DNA of 64,000 nt from a virus (IMGVR_UViG_3300031999_000005:1-64000); one strand, 5' to 3'; positions 8,435 to 16,346 are shown, numbered from the stretch's first letter. Numbers and translations: made by a program. Notes: generated by a model not told the origin, from the sequence alone.

Positions 8435-9077
8435 TCTGCGCTGGCTCCAACAGACGATTGGGGAAGGTGAACGTCGCTGGATGCGCCTTGCCAGCGCGGT
8501 GACCATGGTGAAGACCCAAGGATGGTGGCGCGGTTGGGAAGACGCGAAGGGCGAAGCGTTCAAAACGTTCGACGACTGGCTGGCCGTAGACTGTGCTGAT
8601 CTGGCTCGGTCAAAGGTTTACGCTTTGATTGGCGTGGTCGAGAACTTAGCTGGAGAAGTGTCCGAAAAGCGACTCGAAGAGATCGGGCGCTCTAGGGCCT
8701 ACGAACTTTCCCGGTTAGCGAAGGAGAAACCAAAGGCGCTGCCAGCGCTCCTGGAGCAACTGAAGAAAGACCCCGAGATGTCGGTCGCGCAGGTGAAGGG
8801 CGCCGTGGCCGCGGCGCTGGAAGGCCGGCACATGGACTCAGGCAAGTACCAGCAGTTCGAACTCTCGGTACCAATCGAAGACGTGCCCACCGTGAAGAAA
8901 TGCTTCGCGCTGATGCAGGCGCAACACGGCGGGAAGAACCCGGACGGGGCATCAGCGCTCGGCCGGCGCTTGGTGGACCTGTGCATGTACTACCTCAGCG
9001 CGCCAGCGCACAAGGACCTGCTAAAGCAAATGGAGGCTAAGGAAGAGGGCAAGGCGGCCTTCGCGGTGGAAGCGTGA
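8280..9077 (+). CDS. hypothetical protein, DNA-binding-like
   Basis: ATG 8280 behind AAAAAGGAGATC. 265 residues: a Lys/Thr/Ala-rich linker (1-45), then helices with WLQQTIGEGERRWMRLA and DWLAVDCADLARSKVYALI, and a region RAYELSRLAKEKPKAL ... EMSVAQVKGAV that resembles ParB-like helix-turn-helix or phage regulator segments. I cannot assign a family firmly. It sits between primase-helicase and recA. Confidence 0.6.
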   Translation: MATETTTKKESAAKTTKAVVKKPVTAIAKPPLPKTAVVKISKDTAREIIKRDLRWLQQTIGEGERRWMRLASAVTMVKTQGWWRGWEDAKGEAFKTFDDWLAVDCADLARSKVYALIGVVENLAGEVSEKRLEEIGRSRAYELSRLAKEKPKALPALLEQLKKDPEMSVAQVKGAVAAALEGRHMDSGKYQQFELSVPIEDVPTVKKCFALMQAQHGGKNPDGASALGRRLVDLCMYYLSAPAHKDLLKQMEAKEEGKAAFAVEA

Positions 9078-9340
9078 CGGTGCTGGGGCAGGGTCTCTCC
9101 CGCTTCTGCTATCACTGTGGGGCATACTTGGGGGACAAATGCCAGAAGTGCGGAGAGACCCAGCACCGGTTCATCTTCGCCTACGATTACTGGACTGGCG
9201 TGGCGATGTACGTGCTGTGCCAGTGCGTGTGTGGGAACGTGTGGGAGCGGCTGAAGGGCGAGAAAACTAGCGGGGCTTGCCAACCGTGCTTTAAGCGATT
9301 TCTAGAAGAGAATCGGCCGAGAGAGGCGGTAGCGGTATGA
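9074..9340 (+). CDS. multi-CxxC zinc ribbon protein
   Basis: GTG 9074 overlaps the preceding stop (GTGA). 88 residues with CYHCG, CQKCGE, CQCVCG and CQPC, enough for two zinc sites; the aromatic segment RFIFAYDYWTGVAMYVL lies between. Probably a structural Zn ribbon binding nucleic acid or protein. Overlaps the next gene as ATGA. Confidence 0.65.
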   Translation: MTVLGQGLSRFCYHCGAYLGDKCQKCGETQHRFIFAYDYWTGVAMYVLCQCVCGNVWERLKGEKTSGACQPCFKRFLEENRPREAVAV

Positions 9341-9561
9341 GTAAACGAGAGTGTCCAGGTTTTTTTCTTCAGTGGTTGCGAGAACAAACTCTTGTTGCTC
9401 GGACCAAAATGCGATTATTGCAAGAGCAAGACCCTTGTTCCGTTCCGGCTGAGTTTGAAACCCTCATAAACCAGTTGGACGACTTTTGGGATCAAGTCAG
9501 GGATTGTGATGTGAGGATAACCGCCACGCCCAAGAAAGTGAAACGTTCGTGCCCTGCGTGA
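9337..9561 (+). CDS. small helical protein
   Basis: ATG 9337 overlaps the previous stop. 74 residues, helical (FFLQWLREQTLVARTKMRLLQ), no domain recognised. Ends in a GTGA overlap with the HNH gene. Confidence 0.55.
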   Translation: MSKRECPGFFLQWLREQTLVARTKMRLLQEQDPCSVPAEFETLINQLDDFWDQVRDCDVRITATPKKVKRSCPA

Positions 9562-9788
9562 TTCTCGGTCCAGCGGAGTACCGTAAGCTGCGCTGGCAGA
9601 AATACGTGGAGCAAGGCGGGCGCTGCGCCCACTGCGGGAATGGCATGAGTTTCACCGAGATGGGGCTGCACCACAAGATTGCGAGATCGGCTGGCGGAGG
9701 TTTTCGGATGGACACGAAAGAGAACACAGAGGGTTTGTGTAAGGAGTGTCATGGGAAGGCGAAAAACAGGTCCAAATTTGGACGTTGA
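9558..9788 (+). CDS. HNH endonuclease
   Basis: Start GTG 9558 overlaps the previous stop; GTG 9549 is an alternative. The 76-residue protein has the compact HNH fold: CAHCG, LHHKIARSAGG (HH), and NTEGLCKECH. Small free HNH proteins act as homing or nicking nucleases. Its 3' end overlaps the recA start by 38 nt, which places it exactly where homing genes often settle, next to a conserved recombination gene. Confidence 0.8.
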   Translation: MILGPAEYRKLRWQKYVEQGGRCAHCGNGMSFTEMGLHHKIARSAGGGFRMDTKENTEGLCKECHGKAKNRSKFGR

Positions 9789-10839
9789 GAAAAAGCCGAA
9801 GGGCACCGGCCACGCCGGATTGGATGAAGTCATTGCGCGGGTGGAGAAGAAGCACGGTACCGGTGCCGTGATGCAACCTGGCCGGAAGCCACTACCGAAG
9901 GTGAACTTCATCCCTTCCGCATCGCTGACATTCGACCTGACGATAGGCGGGTTTGCCCGCGGGATGATTACCGAGTTGTGGGGGCCGGAAGGATGCGGCA
10001 AGTCGAGTTTCATGTTGCAGACGATTGCTGCGGCGCAAGCGGCTGGTTTGCGTGCGCTCTTTACCGATGCCGAACAAGCCTTGAATTTCCCATACGCCAA
10101 ACAACTCGGGGTGCAGATGGAAGACCTACTGATCTGCCAGCCAAATTCCGGGGAAGAGGCCCTGGACACCCTGGAAGAGATGATCGGCTCTGGAGCCATT
10201 GACCTTGCCGTGTTTGATTCTGTGGCGGCCATTGTGCCGCAGGCCGAGTTGGATGGAGAAATAGGAGACAGCATAGTGGGCGTGGTGCCGCGGTTGATGG
10301 GCCAGTTCGTGCGCAAAGTGGTTTCTTCGGGCATCCTCCGCAAGAGCAATACTGCCTTGGTTTTCATCAACCAGATTCGGGAAAAGATTGGCATTCTTTT
10401 CGGGAACCCCGAAACGCAGCCCGGCGGTCGGGCGTTGAAGTTCACTGCCTCATTGCGAGTTGACATGCGGCGCATCGCGGCGCTGAAAGCAGGAGAAAAG
10501 ATCATCGGTGCCAGGACGAGATTCAAGGTTCCCAAGAGCCGGGTGTGTGCTCCATACGTGGACGGTGAGTTTGACTTGATCTACGGGGAAGGCGTCAACC
10601 GTGCCGGCGAGATCGTGGATCTGGGCGTGGACCTAGGCGTGGTGGAAAAGTCCGGGTCCTGGTACAGCCACGGCGGGGAACGTTTAGGTGCTGGTCGGTT
10701 CAAGGCATGTGCTATCCTGCGGGAGAACACGGAATGGGCCGAACGAATCGAAGGGGAGATCAGGGAAGCATGGACCAAGCGGGCAGAGGGCAAGACGGAA
10801 GAGGCAGCAGAAGCGGTAGGAGCAGAGGCCGAAGAATGA
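9751..10839 (+). CDS. recA: RecA/UvsX-like recombinase
   Basis: ATG 9751 with AAGGAG 9741-9746. 362 residues. Walker A GPEGCGKSS (about residue 77), Walker B LAVFDSVAA (about 152), the VFINQIREKIG segment with PETQPGGRALKF, and a C-terminal acidic tail. Strand exchange and repair or replication-coupled recombination are expected. One dispersed palindrome lies inside codons 7-11 (GPNLDVE), so the N-terminus tolerates it. The final ATGA overlaps the sigma factor gene. Confidence 0.95.
   Translation: MGRRKTGPNLDVEKKPKGTGHAGLDEVIARVEKKHGTGAVMQPGRKPLPKVNFIPSASLTFDLTIGGFARGMITELWGPEGCGKSSFMLQTIAAAQAAGLRALFTDAEQALNFPYAKQLGVQMEDLLICQPNSGEEALDTLEEMIGSGAIDLAVFDSVAAIVPQAELDGEIGDSIVGVVPRLMGQFVRKVVSSGILRKSNTALVFINQIREKIGILFGNPETQPGGRALKFTASLRVDMRRIAALKAGEKIIGARTRFKVPKSRVCAPYVDGEFDLIYGEGVNRAGEIVDLGVDLGVVEKSGSWYSHGGERLGAGRFKACAILRENTEWAERIEGEIREAWTKRAEGKTEEAAEAVGAEAEE
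9769..9784. repeat. dispersed palindrome copy 3 (inside recA)
   Basis: Perfect core at 9771-9782, in frame near the recA start, encoding PNLDV. Same reading of the palindrome as in the genes at 26750, 45333 and 48643. Confidence 0.85.
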
Positions 10840-11417
10840 TCGCTCAGGAAAATATGGCGTTGATCGACCGTGCTCGACAGAGGGACAGCGAAGCCTTTTC
10901 CTCCCTCTGTGTGCCCTGCATCACGCGCCTGAAGTTCTTCCTGATGAGCCGTGGTGCCGAAGAACAAGATTGCGAGGATTTGATCCAGGATACTTTCCTG
11001 CGGGCTTGGCGGGGCATCAAACACTTCCGCGGGGATGCGGCGGTTTCCAGTTGGCTGACGAAGATCGCCTACAACGTATTGGTGGAAGATGCCCGCAGAA
11101 AGAAATGCCGCATCCAGGCGGTTTCCTTAGATACGCCAGAGTTCGAAAATGGGCAGACACTTTCCGGTCTACCAGATCCCGAGGTGGACATTCACGCCGA
11201 TGCCGAGAATCGGGAGTTGGTGGTGTTGATTTCCCGGTGGGTGCATCCCAAGAGATTTCGCCTTCTCTGGATGCGCTTTGCCGAAGGGATGAGCGTGAAA
11301 GATGTTATGCGGAAAACCGGGGAGAACCGGACCACCGTAAAAAGCGCGACCGTATGTGCTCGGCTGAACGCCCAGCAGGTGCTGGAACAAAAAGCCAACA
11401 TCTGCATTTGGATGTGA
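10836..11417 (+). CDS. ECF-type RNA polymerase sigma factor
   Basis: ATG 10836 overlaps the recA stop. 193 residues. Region 2: EDLIQDTFLRAWRGIKHF, SSWLTKIAYNVLVEDARR. Region 4: RLLWMRFAEGMSVKDVM ... NRTTVKSATVCARL. This is the ECF (group 4) architecture with no region 1 or 3. A phage-encoded ECF factor could redirect host polymerase to phage promoters. The last codons (NICIWM) are a degenerate palindrome copy. Confidence 0.88.
   Translation: MIAQENMALIDRARQRDSEAFSSLCVPCITRLKFFLMSRGAEEQDCEDLIQDTFLRAWRGIKHFRGDAAVSSWLTKIAYNVLVEDARRKKCRIQAVSLDTPEFENGQTLSGLPDPEVDIHADAENRELVVLISRWVHPKRFRLLWMRFAEGMSVKDVMRKTGENRTTVKSATVCARLNAQQVLEQKANICIWM
11399..11414. repeat. dispersed palindrome copy 4 (degenerate)
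   Basis: ACATCTGCATTTGGATGT: left half altered (TCTGCA), right half intact. It overlaps the 3' end of the sigma gene and lies upstream of the gene at 11447. The same variant type recurs at 34045. Confidence 0.7.
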
Positions 11418-11446
11418 TAAAGTAAAACATGGAAGGAACAACACAC

Positions 11447-11998
11447 ATGCTCAAGAAAGCCACTGCTGCTACTGAAGCGGCGCACCCTTTGCTACTGGCC
11501 ACGCTTTGCCCGCAGTGTCTCAAGGAGATTGAACTACTCCCCGGCATTGAGATACCCACTTTGCAACTGGCCGACGACGGCAGATTCGCTTGCAAGAACG
11601 GCCACGCCTACGACACTCTGCCGGAAGAGGCCGCAGTCGAGGAACCTGCGATTTCTGACGAGACACCCCCGTGGGAACTACCTGACCTGGAAACTCCACC
11701 TCCAAAGGCTCCGCCCCTGGCAACGATAGCGCCAGAAGCGATTCCACCCGTGGGAGTGCCGGTTGTGGAAGTTCCTCTGCCAGAGGCCGTTGCTTTCGAG
11801 AAACCACGGGGAACATCAGCCCCCGGCGATGACGGAGCGCCGCGTGAACTTCCTGGAGGAGACGTGATTTTCACCGTTCGTGTTTCCGAAACCCACGTCA
11901 CGAATCTGCGGGCAGAAGCAGAAGTGAAAGAGATGACGCTGAAGGGCTACTTCGATGCCTGGGTCGATTATTGTCTCAGTACCGGGCTGTATTTCTGA
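11447..11998 (+). CDS. Zn-ribbon protein with Pro-rich linker
   Basis: ATG 11447 follows GGAAGGA by 10 nt. 183 residues: N-terminal CPQC ... CKNGHAY half, a long acidic/Pro-rich linker (EVPLPEAV-type), and a C-terminal helical domain VTNLRAEAEVKEMTLKGY. The same architecture and C-terminal pattern recur in the gene at 55246, so the two are probably distant paralogues. Function unknown. Confidence 0.6.
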   Translation: MLKKATAATEAAHPLLLATLCPQCLKEIELLPGIEIPTLQLADDGRFACKNGHAYDTLPEEAAVEEPAISDETPPWELPDLETPPPKAPPLATIAPEAIPPVGVPVVEVPLPEAVAFEKPRGTSAPGDDGAPRELPGGDVIFTVRVSETHVTNLRAEAEVKEMTLKGYFDAWVDYCLSTGLYF

Positions 11999-12008
11999 GG
12001 ACCACCGG

Positions 12009-12239
12009 ATGAAACGCAGATCATTCTTTGCATTGTTACTCGGGGCCTTGGGGTTGAAGTCTGTACCGAAAGCGGAAGAGATCTGTTGGCTTTGCAAAAA
12101 GCCGGGACATCACCCGAACGTCGGCACTCTGGTGCCTATTTATCAGAATTGGCCGGTTTCGATGGGAGACCTTACCGCTTGGTGCCCAAACTTCCCGGTC
12201 AATTGGTCGGTTTACCGGCACCTAAAGCCAACGGGTTAA
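12009..12239 (+). CDS. small protein with twin-Arg leader
   Basis: ATG 12009. The N-terminus MKRRSFFALLLGALGL has the RRxFF pattern and hydrophobic core of a Tat or Sec-type signal, followed by a mature part with ICWLCKKPGHHP (Cys/His, possible zinc site). 76 residues. The second such leader in the window is at 49494. Export to the envelope is inferred. Confidence 0.6.
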   Translation: MKRRSFFALLLGALGLKSVPKAEEICWLCKKPGHHPNVGTLVPIYQNWPVSMGDLTAWCPNFPVNWSVYRHLKPTG

Positions 12240-12253
12240 CGGAGGTTGTGAAG

Positions 12254-12547
12254 ATGACCTTTGACGATATAGACAAGGCCATGCTGGACCGGTTCTTGCG
12301 CGAACCTGAATGGCTCGAAGAGGCAATTAGGATTGCTGGCTTGGTCGAGCACCCGGCTGCCGCACTGAACAGACTGCGCGAACAGTGCGAGTCCAGGGGC
12401 ATCGACTTTGGCGCTGCGGTGGTGAGGTCATTCAACAACAGCGAAAAGAAAATGTCGGCCTTGCGCAGCAAGGAACTGCTGAGGTTTGACGGTGGGACAA
12501 CCATCGAGGTGTCCCATCACTTTTTCTTGAGGACGTCCCGAAAGTGA
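12254..12547 (+). CDS. hypothetical protein, paralogue A
   Basis: ATG 12254 behind CGGAGGTTGTG. 97 residues, helical. The segment RGIDFGAAVVRSF ... MSALRSKELLRFDGG is closely repeated in the gene at 12982, so these are paralogues that flank an unrelated gene. Function unknown. Confidence 0.65.
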   Translation: MTFDDIDKAMLDRFLREPEWLEEAIRIAGLVEHPAAALNRLREQCESRGIDFGAAVVRSFNNSEKKMSALRSKELLRFDGGTTIEVSHHFFLRTSRK

Positions 12548-12556
12548 GGTAAAAAA

Positions 12557-12988
12557 ATGACAACGACTGGAAAGCTGCCGAAGCCTGTGGGCTTGTGCTA
12601 CTTTACGCTTGGCCCCTTCTTGCAGAATGACCGCGAGATTGTGCTGGATGACGGAACTACGTATCCTCCAACGTACAACTGGATATCAAACCTAACCGCC
12701 GTGCGCGTTAAGGACCAGCAGAGTTTTTTCGTCAAGGTCACAATTCCTGATGGTCGAAAAAACGATTTGCAATTCTTCGCGCAGGTGATTGAGAACGGGC
12801 TTTCATCTCTGGAACACTACGCAATGAAGACCCCGCTGAGTAGAAAGAAGAAAACCCGCAGGGCCATCAGCGTGAAGAAGGCGCTTGAAAATTATGGCGC
12901 TGGCATGGGTAAACTTCTATTCAAGACGCTTCCGAGATCACCTGTGCACAAGTTGATGCAGAAGATCAAAAAGGAGAAGCAATGCTGA
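12557..12988 (+). CDS. hypothetical protein
   Basis: ATG 12557 behind GAGGTAAAAA. 143 residues: a beta-rich first half (GLCYFTLGPFLQNDREIVL) and a basic helical C-terminus ending in Lys-rich KIKKEKQC. Not recognised. Between two paralogous genes. Confidence 0.6.
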   Translation: MTTTGKLPKPVGLCYFTLGPFLQNDREIVLDDGTTYPPTYNWISNLTAVRVKDQQSFFVKVTIPDGRKNDLQFFAQVIENGLSSLEHYAMKTPLSRKKKTRRAISVKKALENYGAGMGKLLFKTLPRSPVHKLMQKIKKEKQC

Positions 12989-13275
12989 CCATGGAAGACC
13001 TGGACAGGACTTTGCTGAATGATCTGGTCTCGCGACCTGAAGCCCTGCAACACGTACTTGAACTGCTCCAGATGTCGGACGATCCTGATGCTGCGATGGT
13101 GTGCTTTGAGGCTTTGCACAAAGCCTGCAAAGAGAAAGGCATTGATTTTGGGATCGCCGTTGCCAAGTCTGTCAAGAACGTGAATGAGAAACTGTCGGCT
13201 TTGCGTAGCAAGGAACCGCTGAAGTTTGACGGTGGTAAAACCTTGCGATCTGCGATTATTTTTAGTAGCGGGTGA
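12982..13275 (+). CDS. hypothetical protein, paralogue B
   Basis: ATG 12982 behind AAAAAGGAGAAGC. 97 residues. KGIDFGIAVAKSV and KLSALRSKEPLKFDGG match paralogue A at 12254. Its 3' end overlaps the 3' end of a tRNA-like element on the other strand. Confidence 0.65.
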   Translation: MLTMEDLDRTLLNDLVSRPEALQHVLELLQMSDDPDAAMVCFEALHKACKEKGIDFGIAVAKSVKNVNEKLSALRSKEPLKFDGGKTLRSAIIFSSG

Positions 13276-13356
13276 GGGACTCGGACCCTCCGGGGCACCC
13301 CGATCTAGGGCGGCTTCAGGTTTATAGGACCCGCCTGCACACCCGTGCTACCCGCT
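13266..13356 (-). tRNA. tRNA-like element, possibly degenerate
   Basis: On the minus strand a perfect 7-bp acceptor (AGCGGGT/ACCCGCT) closes 91 nt. There is a T-arm-like GAGGG TCCGAGT CCCTC and a possible anticodon arm CGGGT CCTATAA ACCTG (anticodon UAU), with a long variable region. Against a normal tRNA: C instead of U at position 33, a D-arm with only a 4-nt loop, and no encoded CCA. It overlaps the stop codon of the adjacent minus gene and lies between convergent transcripts, so a structured terminator is an alternative. Confidence 0.3.
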
Positions 13357-14083
13357 ATTTGGAAGGAAAGAGACCACGTAACCAGGACCAGACCTTGGCG
13401 CCCTCACTCAACACCAGCCCACCAATCCGCACCGCAAACGAACCCGGCCGCGTGGCACGGTGAACAGCGTCCTTCAAATCAGTGCTCACCTGCACACCGT
13501 TGTCGGCAATCGTGATTCCGTCCCGGCTGATGGTTTCCAGGTGCTTGCTGCTTTCAGCGATGGCCTGCAATGCCACAGGGATGTTGGGATCGGCCAGCAC
13601 CTTCCGCAGGTCCTGAAGGGCAAGAGTGGCATTTTCGGCCAGGGGCTTCACATCCGCAGCAGTCTGTTGGATAGCCTTGGCTGAGGCATCGGAGACTTTG
13701 CCGATGTCGTTGGAAGTATTCAGCACGGATCGCGTTATGGCAGGAATCAGTGCCCCGTTGACGGCTTGGTCGGTATTCTCCACCAGTTGGGTCAATTGAG
13801 ATTCAAGCACGATCAGCTTGTCGAGCGATTCCTTGGTCTTCTGGAGGGATTCCGTGGTGGCCTTGGCTTGTACGACCGATGCCTTCTTCCATTCTTCGGT
13901 AGCTTTGCGCAGGTCTGCTGAGACTCCCCCAATGGATAACACCACGCGCCGAGTGTCGGTTAGGAGAGGGCGAAGACCTTCGGTGAGCGTCCAAGCCAGC
14001 CGAGCGATTGAAAGGCAAGTGAGAATCCCCGCGACCAAGAGCAGGTCGCGGAGGATTTCACGAAGAGATGGACGGATGTTCAC
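13355..14083 (-). CDS. membrane-anchored coiled-coil protein
   Basis: 242 residues: N-terminal transmembrane segment (LLLVAGILTCLSIARLAW), a long coiled-coil (KKASVVQAKATTESLQKTKE ...) with mostly small and polar residues, and a short hydrophobic C-terminus. Last gene of the minus-strand lysis cassette. Could be a spanin-like or accessory lysis protein; no family recognised. Confidence 0.65.
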   Translation of the reverse strand: MNIRPSLREILRDLLLVAGILTCLSIARLAWTLTEGLRPLLTDTRRVVLSIGGVSADLRKATEEWKKASVVQAKATTESLQKTKESLDKLIVLESQLTQLVENTDQAVNGALIPAITRSVLNTSNDIGKVSDASAKAIQQTAADVKPLAENATLALQDLRKVLADPNIPVALQAIAESSKHLETISRDGITIADNGVQVSTDLKDAVHRATRPGSFAVRIGGLVLSEGAKVWSWLRGLFPSK

Positions 14084-14346
14084 TTGGGCCAGCCGACCTT
14101 ATTGAACAGGCTGACAATTCTGCTGACGATGCTCACCACGGCAGAGATGAGCGCCGACAGGCTGAGGGTTTTCTGCTGTTCAGCGTCAAGAACGCCGTAG
14201 GCATCCTCAACGATGCCTTTGACCACCGCCAGTTTTTCGCTGCCGATGCCGTTCATCGGTATGGCGTCTTCCAGTGTGCGAACCACTTGAACGATTGCCG
14301 GCAACAGACTCACGATGATGCGAAGCACATTCAAGAACGCAGTCAT
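14080..14346 (-). CDS. holin-like small membrane protein
   Basis: 88 residues with hydrophobic helices at both ends (VLRIIVSLLPAIVQVV; LISAVVSIVSRIVSLF) and a central soluble helix. Overlaps its neighbour as ATGA. Position in the lysis cassette suggests a holin or antiholin role; this is inference. Confidence 0.6.
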   Translation of the reverse strand: MTAFLNVLRIIVSLLPAIVQVVRTLEDAIPMNGIGSEKLAVVKGIVEDAYGVLDAEQQKTLSLSALISAVVSIVSRIVSLFNKVGWPK

Positions 14347-14537
14347 TTTGATGTTTCCTTTCTGAAGCGGGGCGCGTAGGTACCAGCCACGAAGTCCTCC
14401 AGCGCCCGGTGGAGAACGGTGGACAGAGTGATGTGAAGCCTGTGCGCCCGGAGATGGCCGGCCCGCCGGAGGGCGGCGGTCGCACGAAATGCGCAGATTT
14501 GCTTTCTGTCTTTAGTGGGTAACGGTTTGCGGCCCAT
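14343..14537 (-). CDS. small basic protein
   Basis: ATG 14537 behind AGAAGGGA. 64 residues, basic, with FRATAALRRAGHLRAH and ITLSTVLHRALEDFV, reminiscent of ribbon-helix-helix spacing, but unassigned. It is the first gene after the minus promoter at 14568-14597. Confidence 0.5.
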   Translation of the reverse strand: MGRKPLPTKDRKQICAFRATAALRRAGHLRAHRLHITLSTVLHRALEDFVAGTYAPRFRKETSK

Positions 14538-14567
14538 GGTCTTGGTCCCTTCTCGCCTGGCACTTGG

Positions 14568-14597
14568 ATTATCGGATTATTGTAAAACCAGAGTCAA
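14568..14597 (-). promoter_or_regulatory. minus-strand promoter of lysis sub-operon
   Basis: Minus strand: TTGACT (14597-14592), 18-nt spacer, GATAAT (14573-14568). The spacer holds GTTTTAC, the recurrent TGTAAAAC-type element. It drives 14537 to 13355. Confidence 0.6.
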
Positions 14598-14708
14598 GGA
14601 CAATTATGCGGGCGTGGACGTATCGGTGGTGATGAACGGCACTTGGCGGTATCTGCCAGCATTATGGAATTCGCCAAGCAGGGCCATCTGGCGGGGTACA
14701 CCAATTGC

Positions 14709-15140
14709 CTAACGGAAAAACTCATGCTGTCCGATGACAGCTACGCGAGGGTGTTCTGCTGGCTTTTGAAGCACTTCGCGGTCGAACCATCCGTCCTTGT
14801 CGATATGTTTGGGGTTGCAGTACAATACTGCTCCATCAGTGATGTCCGGGTCTGAACCATCATAGATTTGATCGGCCAGCGACATGGCTGTCTCAAACGA
14901 CGGGTCGGGCGAATCCGGCCATTTGACCAACATCGGATCGCCGGGAGCGGTCAAAGATGAAAATTGCCACTTGGCCGTGATGACATGATCCCAGTCGCCC
15001 CATTTGGCATTCACCCGATTGCGGATAACGTGGCCTACGGCTCGCATTCCGGTTCTGCCCTCGCCGGAAGCTTCGCGCCATATTGTCAGCGCAAGTGCGA
15101 TTTTGTACCAGTCCTGCCATGAAAGCGGTTGATGATCCAT
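14709..15140 (-). CDS. SleB/CwlJ-type cell wall hydrolase (endolysin)
   Basis: 143 residues from ATG 15140 behind TAGGAGGC. Typical Hydrolase_2 features: IWREASGEGRTGMRAVGHVIRNRV with the catalytic Glu in REASGE, then DWDHVITAKWQFS and a late GAVLYCNP. No signal peptide, so release through a holin is expected. Cleaves peptidoglycan at the end of infection. Confidence 0.88.
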   Translation of the reverse strand: MDHQPLSWQDWYKIALALTIWREASGEGRTGMRAVGHVIRNRVNAKWGDWDHVITAKWQFSSLTAPGDPMLVKWPDSPDPSFETAMSLADQIYDGSDPDITDGAVLYCNPKHIDKDGWFDREVLQKPAEHPRVAVIGQHEFFR

Positions 15141-15155
15141 GGTCTTATTTGCCTC

Positions 15156-15239
15156 CTACGGATATTTGCTTTGCCCTCTCGTCTTGCCGACATAAATCTT
15201 GTCGTTGACGATGTTCCGAATGAGGTAGATGGCCGGCAT
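15156..15239 (-). pseudogene. GIY-YIG endonuclease N-terminal remnant
   Basis: A 27-codon frame on the minus strand begins MPAIYLIRNIVNDKIYVGKT, the first beta-hairpin and GIY...YVG signature of GIY-YIG nucleases, then stops after a few residues. The stop overlaps the ribosome binding site of the endolysin gene. Best read as a truncated homing nuclease; a functional micro-peptide is less likely. Confidence 0.5.
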
Positions 15240-15247
15240 GGTGCGCT

Positions 15248-15517
15248 TCAGTGTCGCCAGAAGTAATACGCCAATCCGAAAATGACTCCTCCGCCACCTG
15301 CTCCTCGCCAGAACCAAGATTCCAGTCTTGTCACCCGCGCCTTCAATGCTGAAATCTCACCGGGTTGACCGTTGCCAAATAGTCGCTGATTCATTTGGGT
15401 GAGCACCGCTTCGATAACGCCTAGCCGGGTGGCAATCTCTGATTGTGACAATTCGGGTGTTGCCATTACGATCCTCCGCAGTTTTTCGGCCTGCCTTTGC
15501 AAGTCGTGGTAGTCCAT
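15248..15517 (-). CDS. XhlA-like holin/haemolysin
   Basis: 89 residues: an amphipathic coiled-coil (VLTQMNQRLFGNGQ, ISALKARVTRLESWFWR) followed by one C-terminal membrane helix (GGVIFGLAYYFW). This matches the XhlA-type arrangement next to phage endolysins. First gene of the cassette; start ATG 15517 has a weak ribosome binding site. Confidence 0.6.
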   Translation of the reverse strand: MDYHDLQRQAEKLRRIVMATPELSQSEIATRLGVIEAVLTQMNQRLFGNGQPGEISALKARVTRLESWFWRGAGGGGVIFGLAYYFWRH

Positions 15518-15549
15518 GTCGTCTCATCCATGGTCGTTATCTTTCGTTC

Positions 15550-15655
15550 TTGACTCTAGAACACAGAGATGGTACGTTGCAAGCACCTTTCGCTAAAAGG
15601 TCGTCGTCGGATAGGGGCCGGTTCCATCCCAGGGGAATCGGCCCTGTCTTTTTTT
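15550..15655 (+). ncRNA. candidate small RNA 1 (promoter to terminator)
   Basis: TTGACT 15550-15555, 17-nt spacer, TACGTT 15573-15578. Only about 35 nt later comes an intrinsic terminator: GGGCCGGTTCC (15615-15625), loop, GGAATCGGCCC (15634-15644) and a T run to 15655. The expected transcript is about 70 nt, antisense in direction to the lysis cassette but not overlapping it. It may also insulate the gene at 15797. Confidence 0.5.
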
Positions 15656-15796
15656 CCCTTGCTTTCAGTGAGTATCGGGCTGAGAATGTGACTGCGGGCC
15701 GGCGAGGCGGGCCAGCGTGTTGAGCGTTTCCCCCCGGATTCGACCCAGCATCCGTGCTTTGCGCCTTGACGGCCCGTTTAAGCGAAAGGGCAAGCG

Positions 15797-16135
15797 ATGC
15801 CAGCCGTAGTCGGCGAAATCTATAAACCCGAATCAGGTTACCCGACAGCCACGCAACCGGCTGGCCCTGGAACCGCTACCACCTTCGGCGGCAATCCGAA
15901 CCGTTACATTGATCCCACCTACCGACCGGAATGGCAATTGCAGCCGGAGGAAAAGCAGGGGCTATTCGCGCCGGGTTGCGGGCACGCAATCAATTTCTGG
16001 AGGATCTTCAAGGACACGGTGGGGGGGATTGCTGTCGCAGTGGTTTGTTGCCCATATTGCTTATTCGTCCAGAAGATCATCACGCCATACGAGGATGTGC
16101 TGGACACTGAAAAATTTCCTATCATCACAGGGTAG
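15797..16135 (+). CDS. small protein with CPYC motif
   Basis: ATG 15797 behind GAAAGGGCAAG. 112 residues: Pro/Gly/Thr-rich first half, then GCGHAINFWRIFKDTVGG and VVCCPYCLFVQ, a possible Zn site with a short hydrophobic stretch. Seen in phage genomes from memory, function unknown. Confidence 0.65.
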   Translation: MPAVVGEIYKPESGYPTATQPAGPGTATTFGGNPNRYIDPTYRPEWQLQPEEKQGLFAPGCGHAINFWRIFKDTVGGIAVAVVCCPYCLFVQKIITPYEDVLDTEKFPIITG

Positions 16136-16157
16136 CCGCTTGGGAGGGCGGTAGGAG

Positions 16158-16346
16158 ATGGCGAAAAAATGGATAGCTGGCGCGATTCGGCACCCTGGCG
16201 CCTTCCGCGAGGAAGCTAAACGCGCTGGCAAGGGCACGATGGAATACGCCCGTGAGAAAGCGAGTGCCGGTGGGAGAACCGGAAAGCGAGCGCGGTTGGC
16301 GCTGGCGTTGCGGGGATTGTCTCACCGCAAGAGTTCGGGCAGATAA
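16158..16346 (+). CDS. small basic phage protein (MAKKWI type)
   Basis: ATG 16158 behind GTAGGAG. 62 residues beginning MAKKWIAGAIRHPGAFR, Lys/Arg/Ala-rich, ending RARLALALRGLSHRK. Such short basic proteins beginning with KKWI..AI..PGA are common in phage structural neighbourhoods. Role unknown. Confidence 0.65.
   Translation: MAKKWIAGAIRHPGAFREEAKRAGKGTMEYAREKASAGGRTGKRARLALALRGLSHRKSSGR

Noticed and set aside
13264-13360. Normal functional tRNA
   Set aside because: D-arm, position 33 and missing CCA do not fit; kept only as tRNA-like with low confidence.
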